Origin: an uncultured Clostridia bacterium
Lineage (GTDB): Bacteria > Bacillota > Clostridia > Christensenellales > UBA1242
NCBI GenBank assembly: GCA_945937975.1
Contig: CAMEUD010000018.1
Span: 1 to 16,105 of the forward strand
Length of the DNA: 16,105 nucleotides
Direction: 5' to 3'
Positions 1 through 6,495 of this stretch are shown one piece after another (the first letter of the stretch is position 1; the number at the start of each line of letters is the position of its first letter). Below the pieces are notes generated by a model. The model was given only the letters and a program-made list of their open reading frames with translations. It ran no database searches and was not told the origin of the DNA. Made by a program: the position numbers and the translations under genes.

Positions 1-156
1 TGGTGCATCAAGTATCTTACCGAGCATTATCCTGAATATACTGAACAAGATTATTGGGATTATATGGATGCACTTGAACATGCATATGACGATTGGCACG
101 ACTGCGAAATTAGGGAATTTGAATTGGTTGTTGATGATAACTTTAAAATAGAATAA
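1..156 (+). CDS. 3' end of an unrecognised acidic protein (partial)
   Basis: The window opens inside an open frame of 51 codons that ends at TAA 154-156. It is rich in Tyr, Trp, Asp and Glu (fragments such as EQDYWDYMDALEHAYDDWHD), a composition typical of small phage proteins in this window. The next gene starts 7 bases later, so the two are probably co-transcribed. The start lies outside the window. I do not recognise the family, and no catalytic motif is visible in the part present. Confidence 0.6.
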   Translation, partial: WCIKYLTEHYPEYTEQDYWDYMDALEHAYDDWHDCEIREFELVVDDNFKIE

Positions 157-163
157 TTTTCAT

Positions 164-583
164 ATGAGAACAATTAAAGAAATTGATAAAGACATCGAAA
201 AAACCCGTAAGCATCTTCGGGAACTGTATGATGAACATAATCTGGCATTAGAACGGGAAGTCAATATTGACAAGAATAAGTATTATACTTTTCATAGTCC
301 AAATGATGAGGACATTGTTTACACCGGAAAAGTGTTCAATTATTGGAGAAATAGCAAAGGTGAATATCAGTTTGAGGTCACTGGAATTGAAGAATGTTTT
401 AGCGACATACAGGATAGTTGCTGGGCAGGATTTGATGCAATGCATATCATAGTCGTTTATAATGGACAACTTGACAATTTTCTTAACGGTTTCACGGAAA
501 TCACAAAGGAAGAGTTTGACAAGAAAGTGAATGACGTGTGTGTAAATATGAAGAAATGGATTAATTATTGGATTGAGTCCTGA
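164..583 (+). CDS. Hypothetical protein with N-terminal coiled coil
   Basis: 139 residues. The first 30 or so residues are a charged helix (KEIDKDIEKTRKHLRELYDE) likely to form a coiled coil. The rest looks globular and mixed, with a single Cys in the segment DSCWAGFDAMH and a Trp-rich end (KKWINYWIES). No signal peptide or membrane segment is seen. It follows the preceding gene closely and is followed by a gene-free stretch carrying a promoter, so it is probably the last gene of its unit. I do not recognise the family. The reverse-strand frame over it is a shadow. Confidence 0.75.
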   Translation: MRTIKEIDKDIEKTRKHLRELYDEHNLALEREVNIDKNKYYTFHSPNDEDIVYTGKVFNYWRNSKGEYQFEVTGIEECFSDIQDSCWAGFDAMHIIVVYNGQLDNFLNGFTEITKEEFDKKVNDVCVNMKKWINYWIES

Positions 584-653
584 ATTATCTGATGCAACCA
601 ACCCTTATAAAATCACTTTCTTACGACTACGATTTACGAAAAGTTTTGTAAAA
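574..653 (+). repeat. Copy 1 of a duplicated intergenic module
   Basis: This stretch aligns with 5313-5395. Both read CCTGAAT, a short variable stretch, ACCAACCCTTATAAAA, then TTACGACTRCGATTTACGA. Copy 2 contains a perfect terminator hairpin. Here the right arm is damaged: about five bases (GTTGG) are missing after TTATAAAA, so no hairpin can form. The shared block runs on into the promoter that follows. Confidence 0.75.
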
Positions 654-685
654 TTTGGTTATGTCAGAAAAAAGTTGTATCTTTG
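654..685 (+). promoter_or_regulatory. Bacteroidota-type promoter P1
   Basis: TTTG at 654-657 and TATCTTTG at 678-685 are separated by 20 bases, matching the Bacteroidota housekeeping consensus TTTG / TAnnTTTG. The spacer contains ATGTCAGAAAAAAGTTG, which recurs almost unchanged at 5414-5444 and in part at 14069-14099. Transcription should start near 692, giving a leader of about 65 bases before the gene at 757. Confidence 0.85.
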
Positions 686-756
686 TCATGTAAAAAGAAA
701 ATAACAACATTTGATATAATTCATTATATACAAATAATTTAAAAAATTTTACAATT

Positions 757-1224
757 ATGTCTAAAGACATTACTAAACGCATTAAGACCTTTGAGGATGC
801 TTGTGAAACACTTGGTAATGAACATCCCTATGTTAAAGAGTATTTGAGTACAGTAAATATTAACATTAATATTACACAAGACCTTATTTCTTATCTTCAA
901 CTTCGTATTATTACAGAAGCCCTGAATGAGGGATGGAAACCTACATTTGATGAAGGTGAGTATCGATATTATCCTTGGTTTTATACATATACAAAAGAAG
1001 AGTATGATGCACTTGATGAGGATGAAAAGGAAAAGTGCCGTATTCCTCTGATGTCTGGATGCAACCCATATGCAGTTGGAAATTTCATTTTTCAAAATAA
1101 GGTTGACGCTGGGTTGTACACGATTACGAGCTATGGCGTAAGGTTATTTTTAAAAACAGAACAACTTGCTAAATATTGTGGTGAACAATTTTTTGATATT
1201 TGGATTAACTTTTTATTTAAATAA
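757..1224 (+). CDS. KTFEDAC-family phage protein, paralogue 1
   Basis: 155 residues. It carries KTFEDACETLG near residues 10-20, EALNEGWKP near 54-62, RYYPWFYTY, and a C-terminal LAKYCGEQFFDIW. The same signature block occurs in the genes at 2902 and 10063, so these are three paralogues in one window. This copy lacks the N-terminal module (ITI.K....L..Y..A..EQKE) that the other two share. From memory the family is widespread in Bacteroides phages and has no assigned function. The conserved Trp, Tyr and Cys residues suggest a compact fold, with no recognisable catalytic motif. It is the first gene behind promoter P1. Confidence 0.85.
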   Translation: MSKDITKRIKTFEDACETLGNEHPYVKEYLSTVNININITQDLISYLQLRIITEALNEGWKPTFDEGEYRYYPWFYTYTKEEYDALDEDEKEKCRIPLMSGCNPYAVGNFIFQNKVDAGLYTITSYGVRLFLKTEQLAKYCGEQFFDIWINFLFK

Positions 1225-1229
1225 GAAAT

Positions 1230-1859
1230 ATGACTAATAATACAAAAATGGAATTTAAAGAAAAAGTTTTTGGCAGTCATAACACGATGACATATTTAAG
1301 ACCATCAAATTGGTTGTTATATTTAGGACATTTAATTATGTCAAAATGTCAGAGTAAAACATGGATAGAACAAATTAGTGATGGTGCCCGAGTATTAGAT
1401 ATTAGAGTGTTTCCGGAATATAATAAATCTCATAATGTAATTTGGAGATATGGACATGGTTTGGTGAAATTTTCTAAATCAAAGAGTCCAAATATTTATT
1501 TAATATCGAAAACTCTTAATGATAAAGCTAAATCGACACATCAAGATTATTATATGAGAATTATTCTTGAAAAATGCAAATCTGAAACAGATGTGGAAAA
1601 CTTCGTAATGCTTTGTGAAGGTTTAGAAAAGGAATTTCCTTATGTTAAATTCTTAGGAGGTAATAGAAAAAGTGATTGGAGAAAATGTTATACTTTTTTA
1701 TCAGATATAACAGATAATAATGTCAATCAACCAGTATCCTCTATGGCACCTGATGCCAGATGGTATGAGAAAGTTTGTCCTTGGCTTTATGCGAAACGAA
1801 CGAATAAAGTTAATAAAGATAAAATGATAAATGGCATTAATCTCTTTGATTTTATTTAA
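1230..1859 (+). CDS. PI-PLC X-domain-like phosphodiesterase
   Basis: 209 residues, starting 5 bases after the previous stop (an in-frame ATG at 1248 is an alternative). It follows the pattern of phosphatidylinositol-specific phospholipase C: GSHNTMTYL with His17-Asn18, then IEQISDGARVLDIRV with Glu47, Asp57 and Arg59, then RYGHG with His76, then YYMRIILEK at about 107-115. In the family, the first His acts as general base and the second as general acid, and the Asp and Arg assist in cleaving the inositol phosphodiester. The end (INLFDFI) also resembles the closing strand of the barrel. It is somewhat shorter than bacterial PI-PLC (roughly 300 residues) and has no signal peptide, so it would act inside the cell, after lysis, or from the virion. 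It might act on an inositol lipid or on another cyclisable phosphodiester. Family assignment is fairly secure; the substrate is inference. Confidence 0.72.
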   Translation: MTNNTKMEFKEKVFGSHNTMTYLRPSNWLLYLGHLIMSKCQSKTWIEQISDGARVLDIRVFPEYNKSHNVIWRYGHGLVKFSKSKSPNIYLISKTLNDKAKSTHQDYYMRIILEKCKSETDVENFVMLCEGLEKEFPYVKFLGGNRKSDWRKCYTFLSDITDNNVNQPVSSMAPDARWYEKVCPWLYAKRTNKVNKDKMINGINLFDFI

Positions 1860-1942
1860 GATGAAAATTGATAAAATTCACCATTTATTTTTGAACTTTA
1901 TTTTTAGAATTTATGAGTACAAGACATTTTTTACCTGATATA

Positions 1943-1974
1943 TTTGTATATATTAGGATTTTTAATTAACTTTG
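1943..1974 (+). promoter_or_regulatory. Bacteroidota-type promoter candidate
   Basis: TTTG at 1943-1946 and TAACTTTG at 1967-1974 are 20 bases apart, the same geometry as the other promoters here. The surrounding gap (1860-2055, about 195 bases) holds no other convincing gene; a 25-codon ATG frame at 1861 is probably chance. Transcription would start near 1981, ahead of the gene at 2056. Confidence 0.65.
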
Positions 1975-2055
1975 TTATGTCAAATATGGACTGATTGTAC
2001 ATACACATAGACAAATGAGTTATCAACTATTTTTTTTTAAATTAATATATTGATT

Positions 2056-2427
2056 ATGACAAAAGAAAAAGCAAAACAAATTGCAGAAGTGCTTAATGCA
2101 TATGCAGAAGGAAAACCAATCGAAGTTCTTCTTGCCGGTGAATGGTGTGAAATAATTCAAGATAAGTATGTTTTCAACATTGAAGACGAGTCTTATAGAA
2201 TCAAGAAAGAACCAAAATACAGACCATTCAAAAATGCAAAAGAATGCTTTGAGGAGATGAAGAAGCATCAACCAATCGGGTGGTTGTATTGGAATAGTAT
2301 TTTTGTACACATCACTGAAATTGGACTTGGATGTATTGAATTTGACAATTGCACTTATACTTTCGTAGAAACATTTAATAAAGGATTCACTTTCGTTGAC
2401 GGTCAACCCTTTGGAATTAAAGATTAA
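2056..2427 (+). CDS. YRPF-family phage protein
   Basis: 123 residues from the ATG at 2056; a TTG six bases upstream is in frame but unlikely. The N-terminal half (MTKEKAKQIAEVLNAYAEGK) looks helical. It is followed by YRIKKEPKYRPFKNAKECF and EEMKKHQPIGWLYW. The block YRPF-NA-ECFEEM--HQPIGW is, from memory, a very common signature of small proteins in Bacteroides phages, with no assigned function. It is the first gene after the promoter at 1943-1974 and is followed 20 bases later by the next gene. No membrane segment or signal peptide is seen. Confidence 0.82.
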   Translation: MTKEKAKQIAEVLNAYAEGKPIEVLLAGEWCEIIQDKYVFNIEDESYRIKKEPKYRPFKNAKECFEEMKKHQPIGWLYWNSIFVHITEIGLGCIEFDNCTYTFVETFNKGFTFVDGQPFGIKD

Positions 2428-2447
2428 ACAATAAAAGAATATACATT

Positions 2448-2726
2448 ATGAAACTAAAAATAATTAAAGACAACGAAGTTGTTGTAGATGTTAAGGAATA
2501 TACAAAGTTACTTTGTTTCGAGAACGCTTTCAAGTCTATGCAACGCAAAATATTAGATGGTAAATTACCAAGTTTTACGACATGGTATGGTTATAATGGC
2601 AATTACATTGTATTTATGGAATTAAATGGTTTTATCACTGACATCAAGAGATTCGATTCGGATGATGTAGAATACAACAGATTGTGTGCTGAAGAATTAG
2701 TCGAATTACTTAACCAAGAACAATGA
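2448..2726 (+). CDS. Small hypothetical protein
   Basis: 92 residues, acidic C-terminal half (FDSDDVEYNRLCAEELVELL). The start region (MKLKIIKDNEVVVDV) looks like beta strands and the end like a helix. Its stop TGA overlaps the ATG of the next small frame (ATGA at 2723-2726), a layout that indicates translational coupling. I do not recognise the family. Confidence 0.7.
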   Translation: MKLKIIKDNEVVVDVKEYTKLLCFENAFKSMQRKILDGKLPSFTTWYGYNGNYIVFMELNGFITDIKRFDSDDVEYNRLCAEELVELLNQEQ

Positions 2727-2839
2727 AAAAAATGACATCAAAACAAGAACAATATTATACCAAAGTAATGAGAACTGTTAGTGATGTCTTTAAAATGATG
2801 TGCAATACAAATGAACCATTACCATCAGTTGATGAATAA
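2723..2839 (+). CDS. Short coupled ORF, possibly shortened
   Basis: 38 codons (begins MKKMTSKQEQYYTKVMRTV, ends PLPSVDE). The ATG overlaps the preceding stop by four bases. Directly after its TAA comes a second TAA, and then the same frame stays open for 20 codons (KVIKIIQDTKDKINSLIDKK), ending in a TGA that overlaps the next gene's ATG. This suggests a once longer protein cut by two adjacent stops, or two coupled micro-ORFs. No function can be assigned. Confidence 0.45.
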   Translation: MKKMTSKQEQYYTKVMRTVSDVFKMMCNTNEPLPSVDE

Positions 2840-2901
2840 TAAAAGGTGATTAAAATTATTCAAGATACAAAGGATAAAATTAACTCATTAATCGACAAGA
2901 A

Positions 2902-3486
2902 ATGAACAAAGAACAAGAAGTTATAACAATTGACAAAAATAAACTATTAACGACATATCGCACGGCAAATAATGAACAAAAGGAGTTTCTTAAACGGTTG
3001 TATGGTGAACAGCTGTTCATAGACTGGCGAGACATAACGAGTTACGAAAAAGCATGTGAGGTACTGGGAATTCAACCAAGAGAATTTAAGGAGGTAGGTG
3101 ACAGACCCCAATATATGAGAATGACAAATGCATTGCAGAAACTGCTTGTTATTTGCGAAGCCATTAATGGTGATGATGGATGGTACGATAAAAACGGTTG
3201 TGGTTATTTTCCTGTATTTTTACTATATAGTAAACAGGAAATGGATAATATGGGCGAAGTTGAACGTGTGAGTAAAGGTATACAGACTTGTTATACGAAT
3301 GATGCGGAGATTGTTGGTGTTCGATGTACATTTACGAATTATCGTAGTACGTATAAGACTGCGTATTATGGTTTCCCCCTGTGTCTTAACAGCAAAGAAA
3401 AAGCAAAATTTGTTGGCGAACAATTTTTTAAGCTTTGCTGTACCTGCTATGGTCTAACCCCCAAAAGGAAGAAGATTCGTCATTGA
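2902..3486 (+). CDS. KTFEDAC-family phage protein, paralogue 2 (divergent)
   Basis: 194 residues. The N-terminal module ITIDKNKLLTTYRTANNEQK matches that of the gene at 10063 (ITIQKENILKAYNQASGEQK). The body then carries SYEKACEVLG, VICEAINGDDGW, GYFPVFLLY and AKFVGEQFFKLC, a diverged version of the KTFEDAC...LAxYCGxQFxDIW pattern seen in the other two paralogues. The C-terminal tail (LTPKRKKIRH) is basic and unlike the paralogues, so the end may have been altered. No catalytic motif is evident. It begins within four bases of the upstream frame's stop. Confidence 0.8.
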   Translation: MNKEQEVITIDKNKLLTTYRTANNEQKEFLKRLYGEQLFIDWRDITSYEKACEVLGIQPREFKEVGDRPQYMRMTNALQKLLVICEAINGDDGWYDKNGCGYFPVFLLYSKQEMDNMGEVERVSKGIQTCYTNDAEIVGVRCTFTNYRSTYKTAYYGFPLCLNSKEKAKFVGEQFFKLCCTCYGLTPKRKKIRH

Positions 3487-3516
3487 AATGAATTATTGAA
3501 AATAACTATTTAGATT

Positions 3517-4059
3517 ATGAAATCATTAAAATACATATTAGAACATTCTAATACACGAATAACTCCAAAAGAAAATGAATTGAAGTTTTATGAGATTACT
3601 GATAAAACAGAATTAAAAGATATCATTAAAAAATCAGTTCCTCAAAAACCTAAAAATCCACATAAGGATAGAGGTCATGGATTCTGGTTATTTGATGAAG
3701 CAATCAGGAAAGATGAAAATTATGCGGATATTGGTGCAGGACTTTGGAACATACATTATATAAAATGTGAATTCAAATCAGAAACATGTGGACTTATTTC
3801 ATATTCATTAACTTATTGGAACGATCAAAAGAATAAGCCAATTAAAGGTAATATAATGCACATATTTGATATTCAAACATTAAGCACATATAAAGGTCTA
3901 CTTGAATTCTATTTCAATAAACTTGAAGAAATTGCAAAGTCAAATAAATGTAAGGCAATCTCGTTAAGATTTTATGATAAAGGTTTGATTGATATATATA
4001 GCAAATATGGATTTGAGTCAGATAATAATGAAGAAAGATTAATGATTAAACGAATATAA
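3517..4059 (+). CDS. GNAT-like acetyltransferase with possible capsid-targeting start
   Basis: 180 residues. The C-terminal half fits a GNAT fold: a strand at 115-120 (HIFDIQ), a long helix at 125-143 (YKGLLEFYFNKLEEIAKSN), a strand (CKAISLRF) and the characteristic Y-K-Y-G-F end (IDIYSKYGFESD). The acetyl-CoA-binding motif R/Q-x-x-G-x-G/A is degenerate here (STYKGLLEF), so activity is uncertain. The first nine residues, MKSLKYILE, resemble the short N-terminal capsid-targeting sequences of T4-type internal proteins, which are cleaved after an (I/L)-x-E site; here the site would be I-L-E. If real, the protein is packaged and injected with DNA. Fold call moderate, targeting call speculative. 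Confidence 0.55.
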   Translation: MKSLKYILEHSNTRITPKENELKFYEITDKTELKDIIKKSVPQKPKNPHKDRGHGFWLFDEAIRKDENYADIGAGLWNIHYIKCEFKSETCGLISYSLTYWNDQKNKPIKGNIMHIFDIQTLSTYKGLLEFYFNKLEEIAKSNKCKAISLRFYDKGLIDIYSKYGFESDNNEERLMIKRI

Positions 4060-4097
4060 TAAAAACAATTCCTATATTAATTATAATATAAATTAAT

Positions 4098-4589
4098 ATG
4101 ACAAAAGAACAAGCAAAGTATTTCCCTCAAACAAAAGAAGAGTTGAGAGATATAATCGAACAACGCATCGAAGTCGAAGGAAATGAAGTGAATTTAAATG
4201 ATATCGATGTATCTGCAATAACGGATATGTCGGAATTGTTTATAAAGATGAAAGATTTTAACGGTGATGTATCAGGTTGGAACGTATCAAATGTCACTAA
4301 TATGATGAATATGTTTTATGATTGTGAATCTTTCAATAAAGACATCTCTGGTTGGGATGTATCAAAGGTAAACGATATGCAATGCATGTTTTGTTTTTGC
4401 AGAAAGTTCAATCAAGATATCTCTAATTGGAACGTATCAAATGTGGTTCGTATGCGTTGTATGTTTTATGGTTGCAGAAAGTTCAATCAAGATATCTCTG
4501 GTTGGGATGTATCAAAGGTAAACGATATAAAACTCGCATTTAAAAAATGTTATTCTATGAATAACAAATATAAACCAAAGTTTAAATAA
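4098..4589 (+). CDS. DUF285/BspA-type repeat protein 1
   Basis: 163 residues. A short helical start (TKEELRDIIEQRIEVEG) leads into LNDIDVSAITDMSELF and then four 25-residue repeats of the form DISGWDVSKVNDMQCMFCFC-KFNQ. These are the BspA-like/DUF285 repeats known from bacterial surface proteins and from phage and giant-virus genomes, where they form a solenoid used for binding. There is no signal peptide, so it is not a conventional surface protein in this context. Adjacent repeats share near-identical DNA (see the repeat entries), a sign of recent internal duplication. It is followed 2 bases later by a second protein of the same type. Confidence 0.85.
   Translation: MTKEQAKYFPQTKEELRDIIEQRIEVEGNEVNLNDIDVSAITDMSELFIKMKDFNGDVSGWNVSNVTNMMNMFYDCESFNKDISGWDVSKVNDMQCMFCFCRKFNQDISNWNVSNVVRMRCMFYGCRKFNQDISGWDVSKVNDIKLAFKKCYSMNNKYKPKFK
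4344..4377 (+). repeat. 34-bp perfect direct repeat, copy A
   Basis: It begins ATCTCTGGTTGGGATG and ends GGTAAACGATA, and is identical to 4494-4527, exactly 150 bases (two repeat units of 75) downstream. It lies inside the DUF285 gene and points to recent unit duplication. Confidence 0.9.
4397..4424 (+). repeat. 28-bp perfect direct repeat, copy A
   Basis: It begins TTGCAGAAAGTTCAATC and is identical to 4472-4499, exactly one 75-bp unit away. It is a second, offset trace of unit duplication in the same DUF285 gene. Confidence 0.9.
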
Positions 4590-4591
4590 AT

Positions 4592-5176
4592 ATGAAATCA
4601 CCAAAAATATTTGACGAGTTAAGAAAGATCGTAGATGAGAGATATAATAAATTAGGACATGGAACAAAACAAAAACCTATTGACTTTAACGATATTGATG
4701 TTAGTAATCTTGATTCTTTTTGTGATGATCACAATAGAGGAATATTTGAGGGAACATTATTTAAATATATTGATATATCAGATTGGGATGTGTCTAATGT
4801 AACTGATATGTCATATATGTTTTTTATGTGTAAAGAATTAAAATCAGTTGGAGATATATCTGGTTGGGATGTATCGAGTGTAGAGAATATGTCAAATATG
4901 TTTTCTGATTGTAAAAAATTAAAGTCAGTTGTAGATATATCAAAATGGGATGTATCTAGTGTAACTAATATGGAATTTATGTTTTGTGACTGTAATAATT
5001 TTAATCAAGACTTATCTAATTGGGATGTATATAGTGTAACTGATATGACATGCACATTTTGTAATTGTAAATCGTTCAATAAAGATATATCTAACTGGAA
5101 TGTATCTAATGTAAGATATCACGCATATACGTTTTATAATTCTTCAATAAAAGAAGAATATAAACCAAAGTTTTAA
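4592..5176 (+). CDS. DUF285/BspA-type repeat protein 2
   Basis: 194 residues. The N-terminal helix (IFDELRKIVDERYNKLG) and NDIDVSNL parallel the start of its upstream neighbour. Five repeats follow, of the type DISDWDVSNVTDMSYMFFMC. The first two repeats are extended to 27 residues by a KSV insertion. Both neighbours end in YKPKF, so they are tandem paralogues sharing N-cap, solenoid and C-terminal tag. It has no signal peptide or membrane segment. Likely role by family is protein or glycan binding, with the partner unknown. It is the last gene before the terminator at 5327-5362. Confidence 0.85.
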   Translation: MKSPKIFDELRKIVDERYNKLGHGTKQKPIDFNDIDVSNLDSFCDDHNRGIFEGTLFKYIDISDWDVSNVTDMSYMFFMCKELKSVGDISGWDVSSVENMSNMFSDCKKLKSVVDISKWDVSSVTNMEFMFCDCNNFNQDLSNWDVYSVTDMTCTFCNCKSFNKDISNWNVSNVRYHAYTFYNSSIKEEYKPKF

Positions 5177-5200
5177 ATAATAGATGAACCTCACATAGAC

Positions 5201-5218
5201 ATCAGATAAATATCTGAT
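5201..5218 (+). repeat. Perfect inverted repeat ATCAGATA/TATCTGAT
   Basis: Two 8-bp arms are separated by two bases and could form a hairpin or an operator. It is one of three inverted repeats in the otherwise gene-free stretch 5177-5477, which also holds a terminator and a promoter. Confidence 0.7.
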
Positions 5219-5290
5219 ATCATCTTATAACAAGAACTCATATCAGACTTTAATCATATTAATCATTATAACCGTACATGTATCGAAATA

Positions 5291-5320
5291 ATTCAGGTAG
5301 AAATCATATGATACCTGAAT
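5291..5320 (+). repeat. Perfect inverted repeat ATTCAGGTA/TACCTGAAT
   Basis: Arms 5291-5299 and 5312-5320 form a 9-bp stem with a 12-base loop. The loop region contains a second palindrome, ATCATATGAT (5303-5312). It sits just before the terminator hairpin and may be part of a structured 3' end or an operator. Confidence 0.7.
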
Positions 5321-5326
5321 GATATG

Positions 5327-5362
5327 AAGTCACCAACCCTTATAAAAGTTGGTGACTTTTTT
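5327..5362 (+). terminator. Strong intrinsic terminator
   Basis: AAGTCACCAAC (5327-5337) pairs perfectly with GTTGGTGACTT (5348-5358) around the 10-base loop CCTTATAAAA, followed by a T-run to 5362. It closes the unit carrying the DUF285 genes. A damaged relative of this site lies at about 594-632. Confidence 0.92.
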
Positions 5363-5413
5363 ACGACTGCGATTTACGAAAAAATCACTTTTTTGAAAAA
5401 AGTTGTAGAAAAT

Positions 5414-5444
5414 TTTGTTATGTCAGAAAAAAGTTGTACCTTTG
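5414..5444 (+). promoter_or_regulatory. Bacteroidota-type promoter P2
   Basis: TTTG at 5414-5417 and TACCTTTG at 5437-5444 are separated by 19 bases. The spacer TTATGTCAGAAAAAAGTTG is the same as in P1. Between terminator and promoter is TTACGACTGCGATTTACGA, also shared with the P1 module. It drives the long run of small genes starting at 5496. Confidence 0.87.
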
Positions 5445-5495
5445 TTGTGTAGATAAACTAACAGTAGAAATTGAATAATGAAAAATCATACAATT

Positions 5496-5963
5496 ATGAA
5501 CGAAAATTTAAATATGGAAAAAGAATTGAAAATTGAAGTGCCACAAGGGTATGAAATTGACCGTCAAAAGTCAACATTCGAAAAAATTGTGTTTAAAAAG
5601 ATTCCAGATAACCCAAAAACTTGGGAAGATTATTGTTCCTTAATGAAAGGAAAAACTGTATATTACACGAATCGTAATACTATAGCTATGAGTGACTTCT
5701 CCGATGCTCACGATAAGTTCGTAACAAAAAAACGAGCCGAGCAGTTTATTGCACTTGGGAAACTCATTCAACTTCGTGACTATTGGGTAAGAGGGTATAG
5801 TGAATTTAGATATGCTGTGTATGGAGATAGACTTGATGGGACAGCGATTTGTGATTGGTGCGAAAACACCAATCATCCACTCACATTCCCAACCAAGGAA
5901 ATGGCGGAAGAATTTAAAGACTGCTTTTCAGACTTAATTGAACATGCATATCCATTAGTGTAA
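5496..5963 (+). CDS. Hypothetical protein, first of a tandem paralogue pair
   Basis: 155 residues from the ATG at 5496; an in-frame ATG at 5478 would add six residues, and the ATG at 5514 aligns with the start of its paralogue. The body begins ELKIEVPQGYEIDRQKSTFE, followed by KTWEDYC, FVTKKRAEQFIALGKLIQLRDYWVRGY, and LTFPTKEMAEEFKDCFSDLI. The next gene repeats this plan. The leader ATGAACGAAAATTTAAAT is identical to the start of the unrelated gene at 8413. Family common in Bacteroidota genomes and phages from memory; function unknown. Confidence 0.82.
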   Translation: MNENLNMEKELKIEVPQGYEIDRQKSTFEKIVFKKIPDNPKTWEDYCSLMKGKTVYYTNRNTIAMSDFSDAHDKFVTKKRAEQFIALGKLIQLRDYWVRGYSEFRYAVYGDRLDGTAICDWCENTNHPLTFPTKEMAEEFKDCFSDLIEHAYPLV

Positions 5964-5974
5964 AATACTCGAAT

Positions 5975-6430
5975 ATGAAAGAAAATAAATTAAAAATTAA
6001 TATACCAAAAGGTTATGAAGTAGACAAGGAATTGTCTACGTTTGAAGAAATTTTCTTCAAGAAAATTGAATATAGTAAACTACCAAGAACTTGGAATGAA
6101 TACAGAGAATTAACAGAAGGAGAAAAATGTTATACTCTTGATAGTGATGAAGGCACACGATTTGGGTGTATAGATGAATTTGACACAAAGAAAAGAGCAA
6201 AAGAATACGCTGCTATTGGTCAATTAATGCAACTCCGTGACTATTGGGTAAGAGGGTACAAAGAATTTAAGTATGCTCTACTTGTGACTATAAATAAAAA
6301 TATCCTTGTCTACGATTGGAATGGATACCGTACTTATCCACACATACTCACATTTCCAACTGAGAAAATGGCGGAGGATTTTAAAGAATGTTTTTCAGAC
6401 CTAATCAAGAAAGCATTTCTATTAGAATGA
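5975..6430 (+). CDS. Hypothetical protein, second of a tandem paralogue pair
   Basis: 151 residues. It aligns with the upstream gene along its length: KINIPKGYEVDKELSTFEE, RTWNEYREL, FDTKKRAKEYAAIGQL, QLRDYWVRGYKEFKYAL and LTFPTEKMAEDFKECFSDLI. The middle segment between the central helix and the C-terminal block differs most. The QLRDYW-RGY and FPT--MAE-F--CFSDLI blocks are the conserved core. The gap from the upstream stop is 11 bases, so the pair is co-transcribed. No enzymatic motif; function unknown. Confidence 0.82.
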   Translation: MKENKLKINIPKGYEVDKELSTFEEIFFKKIEYSKLPRTWNEYRELTEGEKCYTLDSDEGTRFGCIDEFDTKKRAKEYAAIGQLMQLRDYWVRGYKEFKYALLVTINKNILVYDWNGYRTYPHILTFPTEKMAEDFKECFSDLIKKAFLLE

Positions 6431-6453
6431 AAGTAATCAACTTTTGCTTATGT

Positions 6454-6495
6454 AGAATTTGTTGGTGAAAAACATTTAATGAATTAAATTTTAAA
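6454..6495 (+). pseudogene. Possible remnant of a KTFEDAC-family C-terminus
   Basis: In the gap 6431-6621 a short frame reads AYVEFVGEKHLMN then stop. This resembles the AKFVGEQFF and LAKYCGEQFF ends of the three KTFEDAC paralogues. A second gene-like scrap further on (about 6540-6594) reads LILEAGLKFTPIEVIDNNK then stop. Neither has a start codon in a usable position. Both look like gene relics, but short matches of this kind can be chance. Confidence 0.3.

Noticed and set aside
248..601. Long minus-strand ORFs over several + genes (for example 248-601, 739-1095, 2023-2406, 13858-14193)
   Set aside because: They lie opposite convincing + genes and read as hydrophobic, low-complexity shadows typical of AT-rich DNA; none has its own promoter or a family resemblance.
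1861..1938. A 25-codon ORF MKIDKIHHLF... after the PI-PLC gene
   Set aside because: No ribosome-binding signal and no family resemblance; the stretch is better read as a leader region with a promoter.
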